From: Clostridium jeddahitimonense | Lineage (GTDB): Bacteria; Bacillota; Clostridia; Clostridiales; Clostridiaceae | Reading direction: 5' to 3' | NCBI GenBank assembly: GCA_000753455.2 | Contig: LM994670.1 | Location: forward strand, 3,707,177 to 3,771,176 | DNA length: 64,000 bases | In this document: piece after piece, positions 33,401-43,810 of the stretch | Layout: every line of letters begins with the position of its first letter | Position numbering within the stretch: position 1 is the stretch's first letter | The notes under the pieces: generated by a model | What the model was told of the DNA's origin: nothing | The model's database searches: none | Seen by the model: the letters and a program-made list of their open reading frames with translations, nothing else | Program-made: the position numbers and the translations under genes

Positions 33401-36226
33401 CTATCTTAATATCTTTTTAAGATATTTTCCAGTGTAAGACTTATCTACCTTAGCAATCTCTTCAGGCGTACCTGTTGCAATTATAGTTCCACCCTTATCT
33501 CCACCTTCAGGACCAAGATCTACTATATAATCAGCACATTTTATCATATCTAAGTTATGCTCAATAACAACTACAGTATTACCTGCATCAACTAATCTTT
33601 GTAATATCTCAACTAACCTATTTACATCATCTACATGAAGTCCTGTAGTAGGTTCATCTAAAATATATAAAGTCTTTCCAGTACTTCTCTTAGACAGTTC
33701 AAATGCTAACTTAATTCTTTGTGCTTCACCACCAGATAATTGAGTTGAAGGTTGACCTAATCTTATATATCCTAACCCTACATCATATAAAGTTTGGATC
33801 TTATTCTTGATTCTAGGTATATTTTCAAAGAACTCTAAGGCTTCTTCCACTGTCATATTTAATATATCATCAATGTTTTTACCTTTATATTTTACCTCTA
33901 ATGTCTCTCTATTATATCTCTTTCCTTTACAAACTTCGCAAGGAACATATACATCAGAAAGGAATTGCATTTCTATTTTAATTATTCCATCTCCTGTACA
34001 AGCCTCACATCTTCCACCTTTAACATTAAAGCTAAATCTCCCTGGCTTATAGCCTCTCATCTTAGCTTCTGTTGTTTGTGAGAATAATTCTCTTATTATA
34101 TCAAAAGTCCCTGTATAAGTTGCTGGATTCGACCTAGGAGTTCTTCCTATAGGGCTTTGATCAATGTCTATAATCTTATCTATATTCTCAAATCCTGTTA
34201 TTTCTTTATGTTGACCAACTGGATTTTTACTCTTATTTATTATTCTATTTAATCCTTTATATAATATTTCATTTACTAAGGTACTCTTTCCTGACCCTGA
34301 AACACCAGTTATCATAGTTAAAACTCCAAGAGGAATCTTAACCGATACATTCTTTAAGTTATTTTCCTTAGCGCCAGTTACGGTTATAAAGTTTCCATTA
34401 CCCTCTCTTCTTACTTCTGGAACCTTAACTTCCTTTTTACCTGTTAAATATTGACCAGTTATAGACTCTTTACACTCTTTAATTACATCAACAGGTCCTG
34501 CTGCTATAATTTCTCCACCATGTTCTCCTGCTCTTGGTCCAATATCAACTATAAAATCAGCCTCTCTCATAGTATCTTCGTCATGTTCAACTACTATAAC
34601 AGTATTCCCAACATCTCTTAAGTTCTTAAGAGTCTCAATAAGTCTATCATTATCTCTTTGGTGAAGCCCTATACTTGGTTCATCTAAAATATATAAAACT
34701 CCCATAAGCGCTGAACCTATTTGAGTAGCTAGTCTTATTCTTTGAGATTCTCCTCCAGATAAAGTTCCTGAACTTCTAGCTAGATTTAAGTAATCTAATC
34801 CCACATTTAATAGGAAATTTAACCTGCTTTTTATCTCTTTTAATACTTGCTCTGATATTACCTTTTCCTTATCAGATAGCTCTACTTTATTTATAAATTC
34901 AAGTTCTTCTTTTATTGACAATGTTGTGAATTCATAAATATTTTTATCACCAATAGTAACAGCTAAAGCTTCATTATTTAATCTAGCTCCCTTACATTTA
35001 GGACACTTATTATTGCTCATATACTGCTCAATTTCACCTTTGATAAGATCTGAGTTAGTTTCTCTATATCTTCTTTCTAAGGCATTTAACTCACCTTCAT
35101 ATGAATAAAGGTATTTAGATTTCACTCCATCCTTTACATATTCTACAGTTAACTTCTTTCCATTAGTTCCGTAAAGAATTAAATCTAATTCCTTTTTACT
35201 TAATTCCTTTACTGGTCTATTTAAATCTATATCATATTCTTTAGCTAAAGCTTTTAATATAGCAAAAGTCCATGAATCTTCCTTAAGTCTTCCTTCTCCC
35301 CAAGTTGCTATAGCGCCTTCCATAATGCTTAATTCTCTATTAGGAATTACTAGATTAGGATCAAGCTCTATTAAAGTTCCTAACCCATCACATCTATCAC
35401 ATTTTCCAAAAGGTGTATTAAAAGAGAATAGTCTTGGTTCTAGCTCATTAATACTAATACCGCAATCAGGACAAGCAAAATTCTCACTAAACAATATGTC
35501 TTTTCCGCCAATAATATTTATTACAACTAATCCATCAGCCAACTTAAAAGCGGCTTCTATTGAATCAGTTAATCTACCTTCAATTCCTTCTTTTATAATA
35601 AGTCTATCTACGACAGCTTCAATATTATGCTTTTTATTTTTCTCTAACTTTATCTCATCTTCTGCTAATTCATATATTTCACCATCAACTCTGGCTCTAA
35701 CATATCCATTCTTTTTAATATTATCTAATAACTTTTCATGAGTTCCTTTTTTTCCTCTTACTATAGGAGCTAAAACTTGAATCTTAGTTTTTTCACCTAA
35801 ATCCATAACTCTATCAACAATTTGATCCACAGTTTGTTGAGTTATAATTTTTCCACACTTAGGGCAATGTGGAATGCCTATTCTTGCATATAATAATCTT
35901 AAATAATCATATATCTCTGTTATAGTTCCAACAGTAGATCTTGGATTTTTACTTGTTGTCTTTTGATCTATAGAAATTGCAGGAGATAATCCTTCGATAT
36001 AATCAACATCTGGCTTATTCATTTGTCCTAAAAATTGTCTTGCATATGCAGATAAAGATTCTACATATCTTCTTTGACCTTCAGCATATAAAGTATCAAA
36101 TGCTAATGAAGACTTTCCAGAACCAGATAATCCAGTAAATACAATTAACTTATCTCTTGGTATCTCTAAAGAAACATTCTTTAAGTTATGTACTCTTGCG
36201 CCCTTTACAATAATTTTATCCTTCAT
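33401..36226 (-). CDS. uvrA: Excinuclease ABC subunit A
   Basis: This 941-residue ATPase scans DNA for damage and loads UvrB. It has two ABC modules. The first has the Walker A GLSGSGKSSLAFDT and signature LSGGESQRIRLA; the second has GVSGSGKSTLVNE and LSGGEAQRIKLA, followed by LYILDEPTTGLH. Zinc-binding CxxC pairs are visible (CPDCGIS...CDRCDG, CPKCKG and CEACTGDG...CEVCKG). Length and order are those of the family. uvrB lies directly upstream with a 159-base gap; the gap contains small hairpins such as TTAACTTCGTTAA. Confidence 0.98.
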   Translation of the reverse strand: MKDKIIVKGARVHNLKNVSLEIPRDKLIVFTGLSGSGKSSLAFDTLYAEGQRRYVESLSAYARQFLGQMNKPDVDYIEGLSPAISIDQKTTSKNPRSTVGTITEIYDYLRLLYARIGIPHCPKCGKIITQQTVDQIVDRVMDLGEKTKIQVLAPIVRGKKGTHEKLLDNIKKNGYVRARVDGEIYELAEDEIKLEKNKKHNIEAVVDRLIIKEGIEGRLTDSIEAAFKLADGLVVINIIGGKDILFSENFACPDCGISINELEPRLFSFNTPFGKCDRCDGLGTLIELDPNLVIPNRELSIMEGAIATWGEGRLKEDSWTFAILKALAKEYDIDLNRPVKELSKKELDLILYGTNGKKLTVEYVKDGVKSKYLYSYEGELNALERRYRETNSDLIKGEIEQYMSNNKCPKCKGARLNNEALAVTIGDKNIYEFTTLSIKEELEFINKVELSDKEKVISEQVLKEIKSRLNFLLNVGLDYLNLARSSGTLSGGESQRIRLATQIGSALMGVLYILDEPSIGLHQRDNDRLIETLKNLRDVGNTVIVVEHDEDTMREADFIVDIGPRAGEHGGEIIAAGPVDVIKECKESITGQYLTGKKEVKVPEVRREGNGNFITVTGAKENNLKNVSVKIPLGVLTMITGVSGSGKSTLVNEILYKGLNRIINKSKNPVGQHKEITGFENIDKIIDIDQSPIGRTPRSNPATYTGTFDIIRELFSQTTEAKMRGYKPGRFSFNVKGGRCEACTGDGIIKIEMQFLSDVYVPCEVCKGKRYNRETLEVKYKGKNIDDILNMTVEEALEFFENIPRIKNKIQTLYDVGLGYIRLGQPSTQLSGGEAQRIKLAFELSKRSTGKTLYILDEPTTGLHVDDVNRLVEILQRLVDAGNTVVVIEHNLDMIKCADYIVDLGPEGGDKGGTIIATGTPEEIAKVDKSYTGKYLKKILR

Positions 36227-36385
36227 AAACTACTCCAATCCACTTAGTATTAACTTCGTTAATAGATGAAAAGTTCCTCCGAAGTTCACTTCGTATATTA
36301 CTTATTTTTTACATAATTTTCGACCTTTAGTCTCGAACTTGTGTTTGTATATAATTGTAGATATTTCCTCGGAAATTGTCAATCG

Positions 36386-38353
36386 TTATTTCTTTAGTTT
36401 CTCTATCATATCTCTAAGTTCTGCCGCTCTTTCAAATTGAAGATTCTTAGCCGCATCCATCATTTCATCAGTATATTGCTTAATTAATTTTTTCTTATCC
36501 TTAGCAGATAATTCAACTTTTTCACCTGTATTGTAGTCTGAGGATTCCTCTGCAACTTTAGTTGCTTCAATTACTTCTCTAACTTCCTTCATAATTGTCT
36601 TTGGGACTATTCCATGTTCCTCATTATATTGATTTTGTATTTCTCTTCTTCTATTAGTTTCTTTTATTGCTCTATCCATAGAACCAGTAATTCTATCAGC
36701 ATACATTATTACTTTACTTTCAGAATTTCTTGCTGCTCTACCTATAGTTTGTATCATAGATGTTTCTGAACGTAAGAATCCTTCTTTATCAGCATCTAAT
36801 ATTGCAACCAATGCTACTTCTGGAATATCTAATCCTTCTCTTAAAAGGTTAATTCCGATTAGAACATCGACTTCCCCTAATCTTAGACTTCTAATTATTT
36901 TCATTCTTTCTATAGTCTCTATATCAGAGTGCATATAAGTTGTTTTTATACCTAATTCAGTTAAATACTTAGTTAAGTCTTCTGCCATTCTCTTCGTAAG
37001 TGTAGTTACAAGAGTTCTAAATCCTCTTTCAGTAGTTTTAATAATCTCTGCATATAAATCATCTATTTGGCCTGTAACAGGTCTTATTTCTACTACTGGA
37101 TCTAGCAACCCTGTAGGTCTTATTATTTGCTCTGCAATATTAGTTGAATGATCTATCTCATATTGAGCTGGTGTAGCCGATACGAATACTACTTGATTTA
37201 GTTTCTTCTCAAACTCTTGAAATTTTAAAGGTCTATTATCATAAGCACACGGAAGTCTAAATCCATACTCTACTAATGAGTCCTTTCTTGATCTATCACC
37301 AGCATACATTGCTCTTACCTGAGGCAAAGTAACATGACTTTCATCTATAAACATTAAGAAATCATCTGGGAAGAAATCTAAAAGAGTCTTCGGTGCTGTT
37401 CCTGGGTCTCTTCCATCTAATATTCTTGAATAATTCTCTATTCCACTACAATATCCCATCTCTTTAATCATTTCTAAATCAAAGTTCGTTCTTTGTCTTA
37501 ATCTTTGAGCTTCTAACAATTTGTCCTGCGATGTAAGTTCTTTAAGTCTTACTTCTAGTTCATCTTCAATTTTATGTATAGCCTTATCCACAGTCTCTTG
37601 TGAGGCAGCGAAGTGAGATGCAGGGAATATAGCTATATGCTCTCTTTCACCTAATATCTTACCTGTTAAGATATCAAACTCTCTAATTTTTTCAATCTCA
37701 TCTCCAAAAAACTCTACTCTTATACCTTTTGTAGAAGATGATGCCGGCACAATATCTAAAGAGTCTCCTCTAACTCTAAAAGTCCCTCTAGAAAAATCTA
37801 TATCATTACGTTCATATTGGATTTCTATTAGCTTTCTAATAATTTCATCTCTTTCTTTTTCCATTCCAACTCTAAGTGATATTGTAAGCTTTTTATATTC
37901 ATCCGGATTACCTAATCCATAAATACACGATACTGAAGCTACTATTATTACATCTCTTCTTTCAAATAATGCAGATGTAGCAGAGTGTCTAAGCTTATCT
38001 ATTTCATCATTAATAGAAGCATCTTTTTCAATAAATGTATCAGTTTGTGGTACATATGCTTCCGGTTGGTAGTAGTCATAGTACGAAACGAAATATTCTA
38101 CTATGTTATTTGGGAAGAACTCCTTAAACTCAGAGCATAATTGTGCTGCTAGAGTTTTATTATGAGCCAAAACAATAGTAGGCTTTTGTACCTTTTCAAT
38201 TATATTTGCCATAGTATATGTTTTTCCTGATCCAGTAACACCTAATAATGTTTGAAACTTCTCTCCAGATTCTATACCATTAGTTAAGCTTTCAATAGCC
38301 GTAGGTTGATCTCCCATAGGCTTAAACTTAGAATGTATCTTAAATTCTCCCAT
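36386..38353 (-). CDS. uvrB: Excinuclease ABC subunit B
   Basis: This 655-residue helicase-like protein verifies damage and recruits UvrC. It has the Walker A GVTGSGKT, the beta-hairpin region YYDYYQPEAYVPQTDTFIEK, the DEAD-like MFIDESHVTLPQ, motif VI QTIGRAARN and a C-terminal UVR coiled coil (LQFERAAELRDMI) for UvrC or UvrA contact. I chose the ATG at 38353 because GGAG lies eight bases upstream and the protein then starts GEFKIHSKFKPMGDQ, as in relatives; earlier in-frame ATGs add an atypical leader of 32 residues. Confidence 0.97.
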   Translation of the reverse strand: MGEFKIHSKFKPMGDQPTAIESLTNGIESGEKFQTLLGVTGSGKTYTMANIIEKVQKPTIVLAHNKTLAAQLCSEFKEFFPNNIVEYFVSYYDYYQPEAYVPQTDTFIEKDASINDEIDKLRHSATSALFERRDVIIVASVSCIYGLGNPDEYKKLTISLRVGMEKERDEIIRKLIEIQYERNDIDFSRGTFRVRGDSLDIVPASSSTKGIRVEFFGDEIEKIREFDILTGKILGEREHIAIFPASHFAASQETVDKAIHKIEDELEVRLKELTSQDKLLEAQRLRQRTNFDLEMIKEMGYCSGIENYSRILDGRDPGTAPKTLLDFFPDDFLMFIDESHVTLPQVRAMYAGDRSRKDSLVEYGFRLPCAYDNRPLKFQEFEKKLNQVVFVSATPAQYEIDHSTNIAEQIIRPTGLLDPVVEIRPVTGQIDDLYAEIIKTTERGFRTLVTTLTKRMAEDLTKYLTELGIKTTYMHSDIETIERMKIIRSLRLGEVDVLIGINLLREGLDIPEVALVAILDADKEGFLRSETSMIQTIGRAARNSESKVIMYADRITGSMDRAIKETNRRREIQNQYNEEHGIVPKTIMKEVREVIEATKVAEESSDYNTGEKVELSAKDKKKLIKQYTDEMMDAAKNLQFERAAELRDMIEKLKK

Positions 38354-38549
38354 TACTTCAACTCCAAACTTTTTATAATCTAATATAACCATTTTACTTT
38401 TAATTTTTACCATATTCAAATGTTTTATAAGTGAGCCTCCAAATTTCATATTTGGCTAGGCGAACTTACTCCTACGAATGTATATGAATAGTGAGTTTCC
38501 TTTTAAATCTTTGATTTGGTTGCTCGAATTTATTTGTTTCATCAAACTT

Positions 38550-38581
38550 ATATAGCAAAAGAAACTGCCTAAAGCAGTTTC
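38550..38581 (-). terminator. Intrinsic terminator of the PDZ gene
   Basis: A perfect 8-bp stem, GAAACTGC/GCAGTTTC (38561-38568 with 38574-38581), is followed on the minus strand by TTTTGCTATATA. Confidence 0.7.
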
Positions 38582-38600
38582 TACATTAATTTTCAACTAT

Positions 38601-39863
38601 TTACTTTTTATTTCTAAGCTCCTCTAGAACTTTCTTTAAATCATCTGCTCCTACTCCTAGTATGTCTTCTTGTTTTACCATTCTAGGTACTAATAAAATC
38701 CCTAATCCTTTATTTCTAGGTTGTACCAAATATTCAACAATGTTACCAGCATCTTTTTTTATCTTAATTCTTAACTTAAATATACTTTCTTTTGCAATTT
38801 TAAAAATATCTGTTTCTGAATTAACCTCTTCATCATTAATAGCTATAATCTTATCTCCCCTTCGTATCCCAGCTTCAAATGCCGGAGAACTAGGTGCTAC
38901 TTCAAGAACTGAAATTCCTTCTTCATCACTAACATATATATATTCACCTTTTGCTTCTACTCTCTTTTGATATCTTAAAATACCTTCATAAGCAAGTGGT
39001 ACATATATTATTGTTAATATTTGTCCTATTATTCCAAGGCTACTTAACTGAGCCACTCCTATTACTGATACTCCATAAATAAATGCTATTAATCCAGAAC
39101 TTAATGACTTTTCTTTCTTTTTCTTAGTAAATGTAACAGCACTGTATCCTATAATCCCATAGAAAGGTATTGCTGCTATCATTGCTGTAGCTAGTATATT
39201 AATCATATTGGTATGATTAATAATTGGCCACCAATTAGGGGGATTCATTGCTGTTCCTGATGATATTTGCCCATTAAAAATCATAAAAATAGCTATAGGT
39301 AATGCCCAATATCTATTTAGTGAAAACCCACCTATTATTTTTCCTTCTTTACTTGTAAATACAGGAATTGCACCTCTACTTCCATCTATTATTATTAATA
39401 CACCTTGAATAACATATATAACGCCTATAAATGTCATAAGAGATAGTATATCAACAGTAATAAATGATTTTTGATTTATCAAGTTAGCTAAAGCATTAAA
39501 TATCAAGCTCAATATAGCTAATATAGTGCTTGAGTATGCAAAATCAACAAATTTAGGTTTATAAAATAACATTAATATAGAAATCATAAATACAAATTCT
39601 ATACCTGAATTTTCATTAAAACTTATTCCTAATATACTTAATATTAAACTACCTAATGCCCCTGCAATTATACCTAGTACAATTTGAGATAATGTAAGTT
39701 CTAAGGGAGAGTCTAAACTCTCCCCAATAGTCATCTTTTGAACAATTGATATACGTCTATTTTTAAGATAAAACATTATTCCCATAATTATAAGCATAAG
39801 CAAATGTAAGGGTTCAACTATAGCTGTCGCTACGGATTTCAAAGTATATATTATTAAATCCAT
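38601..39863 (-). CDS. Multi-pass membrane protein with C-terminal PDZ domain
   Basis: This 420-residue protein has about eight hydrophobic segments over its first 300 residues, then a PDZ domain with VLEVAPSSPAFEAGIRRGDKI and INDEEV (about 325-390). PDZ domains bind C-terminal or exposed peptides. It has no protease motif (no HExxH or serine-lysine pair that I can see), so it is probably not itself a protease. In many clostridia this gene sits between ctpA and uvrB. It is 18 bases downstream of ctpA, which also has a PDZ domain, suggesting joint work in envelope proteolysis. Its precise function is unknown. Confidence 0.85.
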   Translation of the reverse strand: MDLIIYTLKSVATAIVEPLHLLMLIIMGIMFYLKNRRISIVQKMTIGESLDSPLELTLSQIVLGIIAGALGSLILSILGISFNENSGIEFVFMISILMLFYKPKFVDFAYSSTILAILSLIFNALANLINQKSFITVDILSLMTFIGVIYVIQGVLIIIDGSRGAIPVFTSKEGKIIGGFSLNRYWALPIAIFMIFNGQISSGTAMNPPNWWPIINHTNMINILATAMIAAIPFYGIIGYSAVTFTKKKKEKSLSSGLIAFIYGVSVIGVAQLSSLGIIGQILTIIYVPLAYEGILRYQKRVEAKGEYIYVSDEEGISVLEVAPSSPAFEAGIRRGDKIIAINDEEVNSETDIFKIAKESIFKLRIKIKKDAGNIVEYLVQPRNKGLGILLVPRMVKQEDILGVGADDLKKVLEELRNKK

Positions 39864-39881
39864 ACTAGTCTCCTATTTACT

Positions 39882-41141
39882 TTACTTTTCTCTTATTATC
39901 TCTAAAGCCTTTTGGAATTGTGGGTCTATATCTCTGCTATACTCTGCTTCTAATACTTCTTGTGGAATTTCTACAGTTATCTCTGGAGCTATTCCAGTTC
40001 CATGTATATTTTCTCCATTAGGAGTATAATATTTAGAAGTTGTAACCTTTAATCCACCTTCATTATCAGGTAAGCTTATAAGTTGTTGAACTATACCCTT
40101 ACCAAAAGTATTTGTTCCAATTATCGTAGCAGCTTGATGATCTCTTAATGCACCTGTAACTACTTCTGATGCAGAAGCACTTCCACCATCTACAAGTACC
40201 ACTAATGGAGTTCCTAATAAATCGCCACCTTTTGATTTTGAAACTACCTTTTGATCATACTTGTCAATTGTATAAGTTACTATTTCACCCTCTTTAATAA
40301 AATGAGATGCTATTTCAACACATTGATCTAAGTATCCACCTGGGTTTCCTCTTAAATCTAATATTAGTTTTTTCATTCCTTGTGCTTTTAATTCATTTAT
40401 TTCATCTGTGAATTTCTGGCTTACTTCTTCATCACTAAATGTAGTGATTTGTACATATGCTGTAGACTCATCTAACATTTCGCCCTTCACTGATTCATTT
40501 TTAATTTCAGCTCTAACTATCTTAACCTCAATTGGCTCTCCACCATCTCTTTGAATAGTTAACGTTACTGGTTGACCTTCTTCTCCTCTTACTCTAGCTA
40601 CTACCGCTTCAGTATTAAGATCAACTACTTCATAATCATCTACTTTTAATATTACATCTCCAGCCTTTAATCCTGCTTCTTCTGCAGGTGACCCTTCGAT
40701 TGGTGCAATTATTGTAACTTTATTATCCCTAACTCCTAATTGAGCTCCTATCCCATAAAAACTTCCTTGACTAGACTCCATAAAAGTATCAAATTCTTCT
40801 TGAGTCATATAAACAGTATATGGATCTTGAACAGCTGATGCCATACCCTTCATGGCTCCTTCTAATAATTTTTGATCATCTATATCGCCATCATATTTTG
40901 AATAAATAAGATCTCTTAATGTAAATAAATACTTATATTTTGAAGTATCTCCTACACTAGATAAATCTTCAATAGCTTTCTGAGGTGCACCCTTAAAAAT
41001 CACTCCATTAATAGCTAATTTATTCCCTAAGTATAGTAATGCTCCATGTGATGCTACTAATGCCACAATTATTAATACTATCCTTAATGCCTTTTTTCCA
41101 CCTTTTTTAGAGTTATTTTCACCTCTGCTCAAATCCTCCAT
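39882..41141 (-). CDS. Carboxy-terminal processing protease CtpA/CtpB (S41 family)
   Basis: This 419-residue protein has an N-terminal membrane anchor (RIVLIIVALVASHGALLYLG), a PDZ domain (GIGAQLGVRDNKVTIIAPIEGSP...AGDVILKVDDYEV) and the S41 peptidase core with LRGNPGGYLD, the catalytic serine in GSASASEVVTGAL and the lysine in FGKGIVQQ. Ctp enzymes degrade or process envelope and spore proteins outside the membrane; Bacillus CtpB participates in sporulation signalling. It is followed by the PDZ membrane protein. FtsX lies upstream but a terminator hairpin separates them. Confidence 0.94.
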   Translation of the reverse strand: MEDLSRGENNSKKGGKKALRIVLIIVALVASHGALLYLGNKLAINGVIFKGAPQKAIEDLSSVGDTSKYKYLFTLRDLIYSKYDGDIDDQKLLEGAMKGMASAVQDPYTVYMTQEEFDTFMESSQGSFYGIGAQLGVRDNKVTIIAPIEGSPAEEAGLKAGDVILKVDDYEVVDLNTEAVVARVRGEEGQPVTLTIQRDGGEPIEVKIVRAEIKNESVKGEMLDESTAYVQITTFSDEEVSQKFTDEINELKAQGMKKLILDLRGNPGGYLDQCVEIASHFIKEGEIVTYTIDKYDQKVVSKSKGGDLLGTPLVVLVDGGSASASEVVTGALRDHQAATIIGTNTFGKGIVQQLISLPDNEGGLKVTTSKYYTPNGENIHGTGIAPEITVEIPQEVLEAEYSRDIDPQFQKALEIIREK

Positions 41142-41184
41142 ACCTTATACTTCCTTTCGAAATTGATTTTGAAAATCACTAATA

Positions 41185-41239
41185 TTTTATATTAAAATAT
41201 TGATATGATGCATCCACTAATGCAGATACATCATATCAA
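41185..41239 (-). terminator. Intrinsic terminator after ftsX
   Basis: A 15-bp stem with one mismatch (41200-41214 with 41225-41239) is followed on the minus strand by TATTTTAATAT. It lies 28 bases after the ftsX stop. Confidence 0.7.
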
Positions 41240-41267
41240 TAAAAAATTCCTAGAAAACTAGATTATA

Positions 41268-42158
41268 TTAAACTATTAAGAACTTTCTTAAAGCTGCAAT
41301 ACTTCCTATTGCACCTACAACTACACCACCAAGTATAAATCCACCTAACATAGTAGTTAATACAAATGCCGGGGTAACCAAGTTAATTAAGAACATTGAT
41401 GATACTATCCACTTAAATACTCCATTATACGCAAAGTATAAAAGAACACTTGATAAGCCTGCTCCTACTGAACCAATTATAATACCTTCAATAACAAAAG
41501 GCCATCTAATAAACCAATCTGTAGCTCCAACAAACTTCATTATTCCTACTTCTCTTCTTCTAGAGTAAACAGTTAATTTAATAGTATTCATTATTAGGAA
41601 TACAGATACTCCTATAAATATTATAAATAATCCTATCCCTACTATTTGAACAACATTAACAAATGAACTTATCTTTTCAATTTGTTCCTTTTGGTTTCTT
41701 ATACTTTCTACTCCGCTCATTTTTTCTACCGCTTTACTTACAACGTCAGCATAACTTGGGTCATCTAAAGTAACTATGAACGAACTTGGTAATGGGTTGT
41801 TTGTTAAATCATACCCTTCTAGTATGCCCTTATTTTCAGCTAAATTATCCTGTAAGTTTAAAAAAGCTTCATCTTTTGATTCATATGTAACAGCTTTTAC
41901 ACCACTTTGTTCATTAAGCTTAACTTCAATTTCTCTTTGATCTACCATTTTTATGTCATCATTTAAGTATACTCTTATTTCTACTTGAGATGCTATGTCT
42001 TCAATACTTTTATTAAAATTTAATGCTAATAAAGTAAATGTTCCAAATATAAAGAATGTTATTAAAACAGTTAGCATTGCAGCAAAACTAATAGTTCTAT
42101 TTCTTTTTATACTTTTTAGGGCATCTACTATAAAATAGTTAACAGTATTAATCTTCAT
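41268..42158 (-). CDS. ftsX: Cell-division ABC transporter permease FtsX
   Basis: This 296-residue protein has four transmembrane segments: one near the N-terminus (FAAMLTVLITFFIFGTFTL), a large extracellular loop of about 120 residues, and three further segments. The motif SRRREVGIMKFVGAT is typical of FtsX. With FtsE it forms a non-transporting ABC complex that activates peptidoglycan hydrolases through its extracellular loop. I chose the ATG at 42158, which overlaps ftsE by 11 bases and has GGGGG upstream. A plausible partner hydrolase (NlpC/P60 with coiled coil) lies at 60104-61315. Confidence 0.95.
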   Translation of the reverse strand: MKINTVNYFIVDALKSIKRNRTISFAAMLTVLITFFIFGTFTLLALNFNKSIEDIASQVEIRVYLNDDIKMVDQREIEVKLNEQSGVKAVTYESKDEAFLNLQDNLAENKGILEGYDLTNNPLPSSFIVTLDDPSYADVVSKAVEKMSGVESIRNQKEQIEKISSFVNVVQIVGIGLFIIFIGVSVFLIMNTIKLTVYSRRREVGIMKFVGATDWFIRWPFVIEGIIIGSVGAGLSSVLLYFAYNGVFKWIVSSMFLINLVTPAFVLTTMLGGFILGGVVVGAIGSIAALRKFLIV

Positions 42159-42834
42159 TTTCGTACATCCCCCTTGAATCATCTCTTACAATATTTCCAC
42201 TTTCTATAGCTATAACTCTCTTCTTCATAGTATCTACTATGTCTTTTGCGTGAGTAGCCATTACTATAGTAGTTCCTGCAGTATTTATATCCTTAAGAAG
42301 ATCCATTATTTCCTTAGCTGTTTCTGGATCTAAGTTTCCTGTAGGCTCATCGGCAATTAATACTGATGGATTATTAACAATAGCTCTCGCTAATGAAACT
42401 CTTTGTTGTTCTCCTCCTGATAACTCATTAGGGAACATTTTATATTTATGAGATAATCCAACTAGAGATAATACTGTTGGTACTCTTTTTCTTATTTCTC
42501 TTGGTGATGCTTCTACTACTCTCATAGCAAAGGCTACATTTTCATAAACATTTAAGTTAGGAATTAGTCTAAAGTCTTGGAATACCATCCCTATCTTTCT
42601 TCTGTAATATGGAACTTGCTTTCTTGTAACATCAGCTAATTTTTTATCTGCTACTATTACATCTCCTGTTGTAGGTTCAACTTCCTTAAGTAACATCTTT
42701 ATAAAAGTTGATTTACCTGATCCTGAAGGGCCAACTAAAAATACAAATTCACCTGTATCTATTTTAACATTTACATCCGATAGTGCTTTTACATTGTTAT
42801 TGTATATCTTCGATACGCCTTTAAACTCTATCAT
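42148..42834 (-). CDS. ftsE: Cell-division ABC transporter ATP-binding protein FtsE
   Basis: This 228-residue ATPase has Walker A GPSGSGKSTF, the Q-loop VFQDFRLIPNLNV, signature LSGGEQQRVSLARA, Walker B VLIADEPTGNLD and the H-loop MATH. It powers conformational changes of FtsX and so activates cell-wall hydrolysis at division or elongation. I chose the ATG at 42834, preceded by GGAGGAGAGG. A promoter with TTGGTG-17-TATAAT lies just upstream. Confidence 0.96.
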   Translation of the reverse strand: MIEFKGVSKIYNNNVKALSDVNVKIDTGEFVFLVGPSGSGKSTFIKMLLKEVEPTTGDVIVADKKLADVTRKQVPYYRRKIGMVFQDFRLIPNLNVYENVAFAMRVVEASPREIRKRVPTVLSLVGLSHKYKMFPNELSGGEQQRVSLARAIVNNPSVLIADEPTGNLDPETAKEIMDLLKDINTAGTTIVMATHAKDIVDTMKKRVIAIESGNIVRDDSRGMYENED

Positions 42835-42877
42835 ATCTACACCTCTCCTCCACATGTTTACCTTATACTATAGGCTT

Positions 42878-42906
42878 ATTATATCATAATAGCATTATTC
42901 CACCAA
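42878..42906 (-). promoter_or_regulatory. Promoter of ftsEX
   Basis: On the minus strand TTGGTG (42901-42906) and TATAAT (42878-42883) are 17 bases apart, about 45 bases before the ftsE start codon. Confidence 0.65.
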
Positions 42907-42934
42907 GTTTTAAAGTTTTTCCAGTTAATTTACT

Positions 42935-43774
42935 TTAATTATAAGATTTAAATCCTTCACCTAGAACTTCTGTAGATTCATTTACTGTTATGAATGCTTC
43001 TGGATTTTTTTCTCTGATGAATTTTTTTAATGTTATAAATTGTTTAGTATCTAAAACTGTGTATATAATCTTAACATCACTTCCTGTAAATCCACCTTGT
43101 GCATTTAGTACGGTACATCCTCTATTTATATCCTTAGTTATATAATCTAAAACTAATTTCTCCTTATTAGTTATGACAAATACTTGCTTGCAAGTATTAA
43201 ATCCATCTATAAATTTATCTATTAATATCCCAATCATAACTACACTGAAGAAACCAAATAATCCTTTATCAACACCAAAGGCTCCAATAGCCATTAAACA
43301 AACTAATGAATCTGTAATAAGAACTGCACTTCCTACACCTATTGCTGTATATTTGCTTATTATAGCCGCTATTATACTAGTTCCTCCTGTTGATGCTCCC
43401 TCATTAAATACAATAGCTGCTCCCATAGCTAAAATCCCTGAGCCAAAAAAGCTAGCTAAGAATAAATTCTCTGTTAAAATTCCTGGAGTAAAAAAGTTTT
43501 CAATAATGTACATAAATACAGAAAGCATTATAGTTGCATAAATACTTTTAGCTCCAAATGATTTTCCTAAAACAAGAAACGCTAATCCAAATAATAATAT
43601 ATTAAGTACAAATACAACTAAACTCGTACTAATTCCTGTAACACTATTAACTACAAGTCCTATACCAGATACCCCTCCAGAAGCAATATCATTTGGAAAG
43701 AAGAAATATTCTAATGCTATAGCTGTTAACGCTATTCCAACAGTTATAAGTAAATACTCCTTAAATTTTTTCAT
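42935..43774 (-). CDS. YitT-family membrane protein (DUF161/DUF2179), copy 1
   Basis: This 279-residue protein has five or six transmembrane segments, with motifs GGVSGIGLVV and NEGASTGGTSIIA, and a cytoplasmic C-terminal DUF2179 domain (CTVLNAQGGFTGSDVKIIYTVL). YitT proteins are widespread in Firmicutes but their function is unproven; transport has been suggested. It is a paralogue of the gene 37 bases upstream, sharing the same motif order, so the pair is a tandem duplication. Clostridial genomes often carry several copies. Confidence 0.88.
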   Translation of the reverse strand: MKKFKEYLLITVGIALTAIALEYFFFPNDIASGGVSGIGLVVNSVTGISTSLVVFVLNILLFGLAFLVLGKSFGAKSIYATIMLSVFMYIIENFFTPGILTENLFLASFFGSGILAMGAAIVFNEGASTGGTSIIAAIISKYTAIGVGSAVLITDSLVCLMAIGAFGVDKGLFGFFSVVMIGILIDKFIDGFNTCKQVFVITNKEKLVLDYITKDINRGCTVLNAQGGFTGSDVKIIYTVLDTKQFITLKKFIREKNPEAFITVNESTEVLGEGFKSYN

Positions 43775-43810
43775 CTGTAACCACCCATCCCATCATTAAT
43801 TATTCATCTC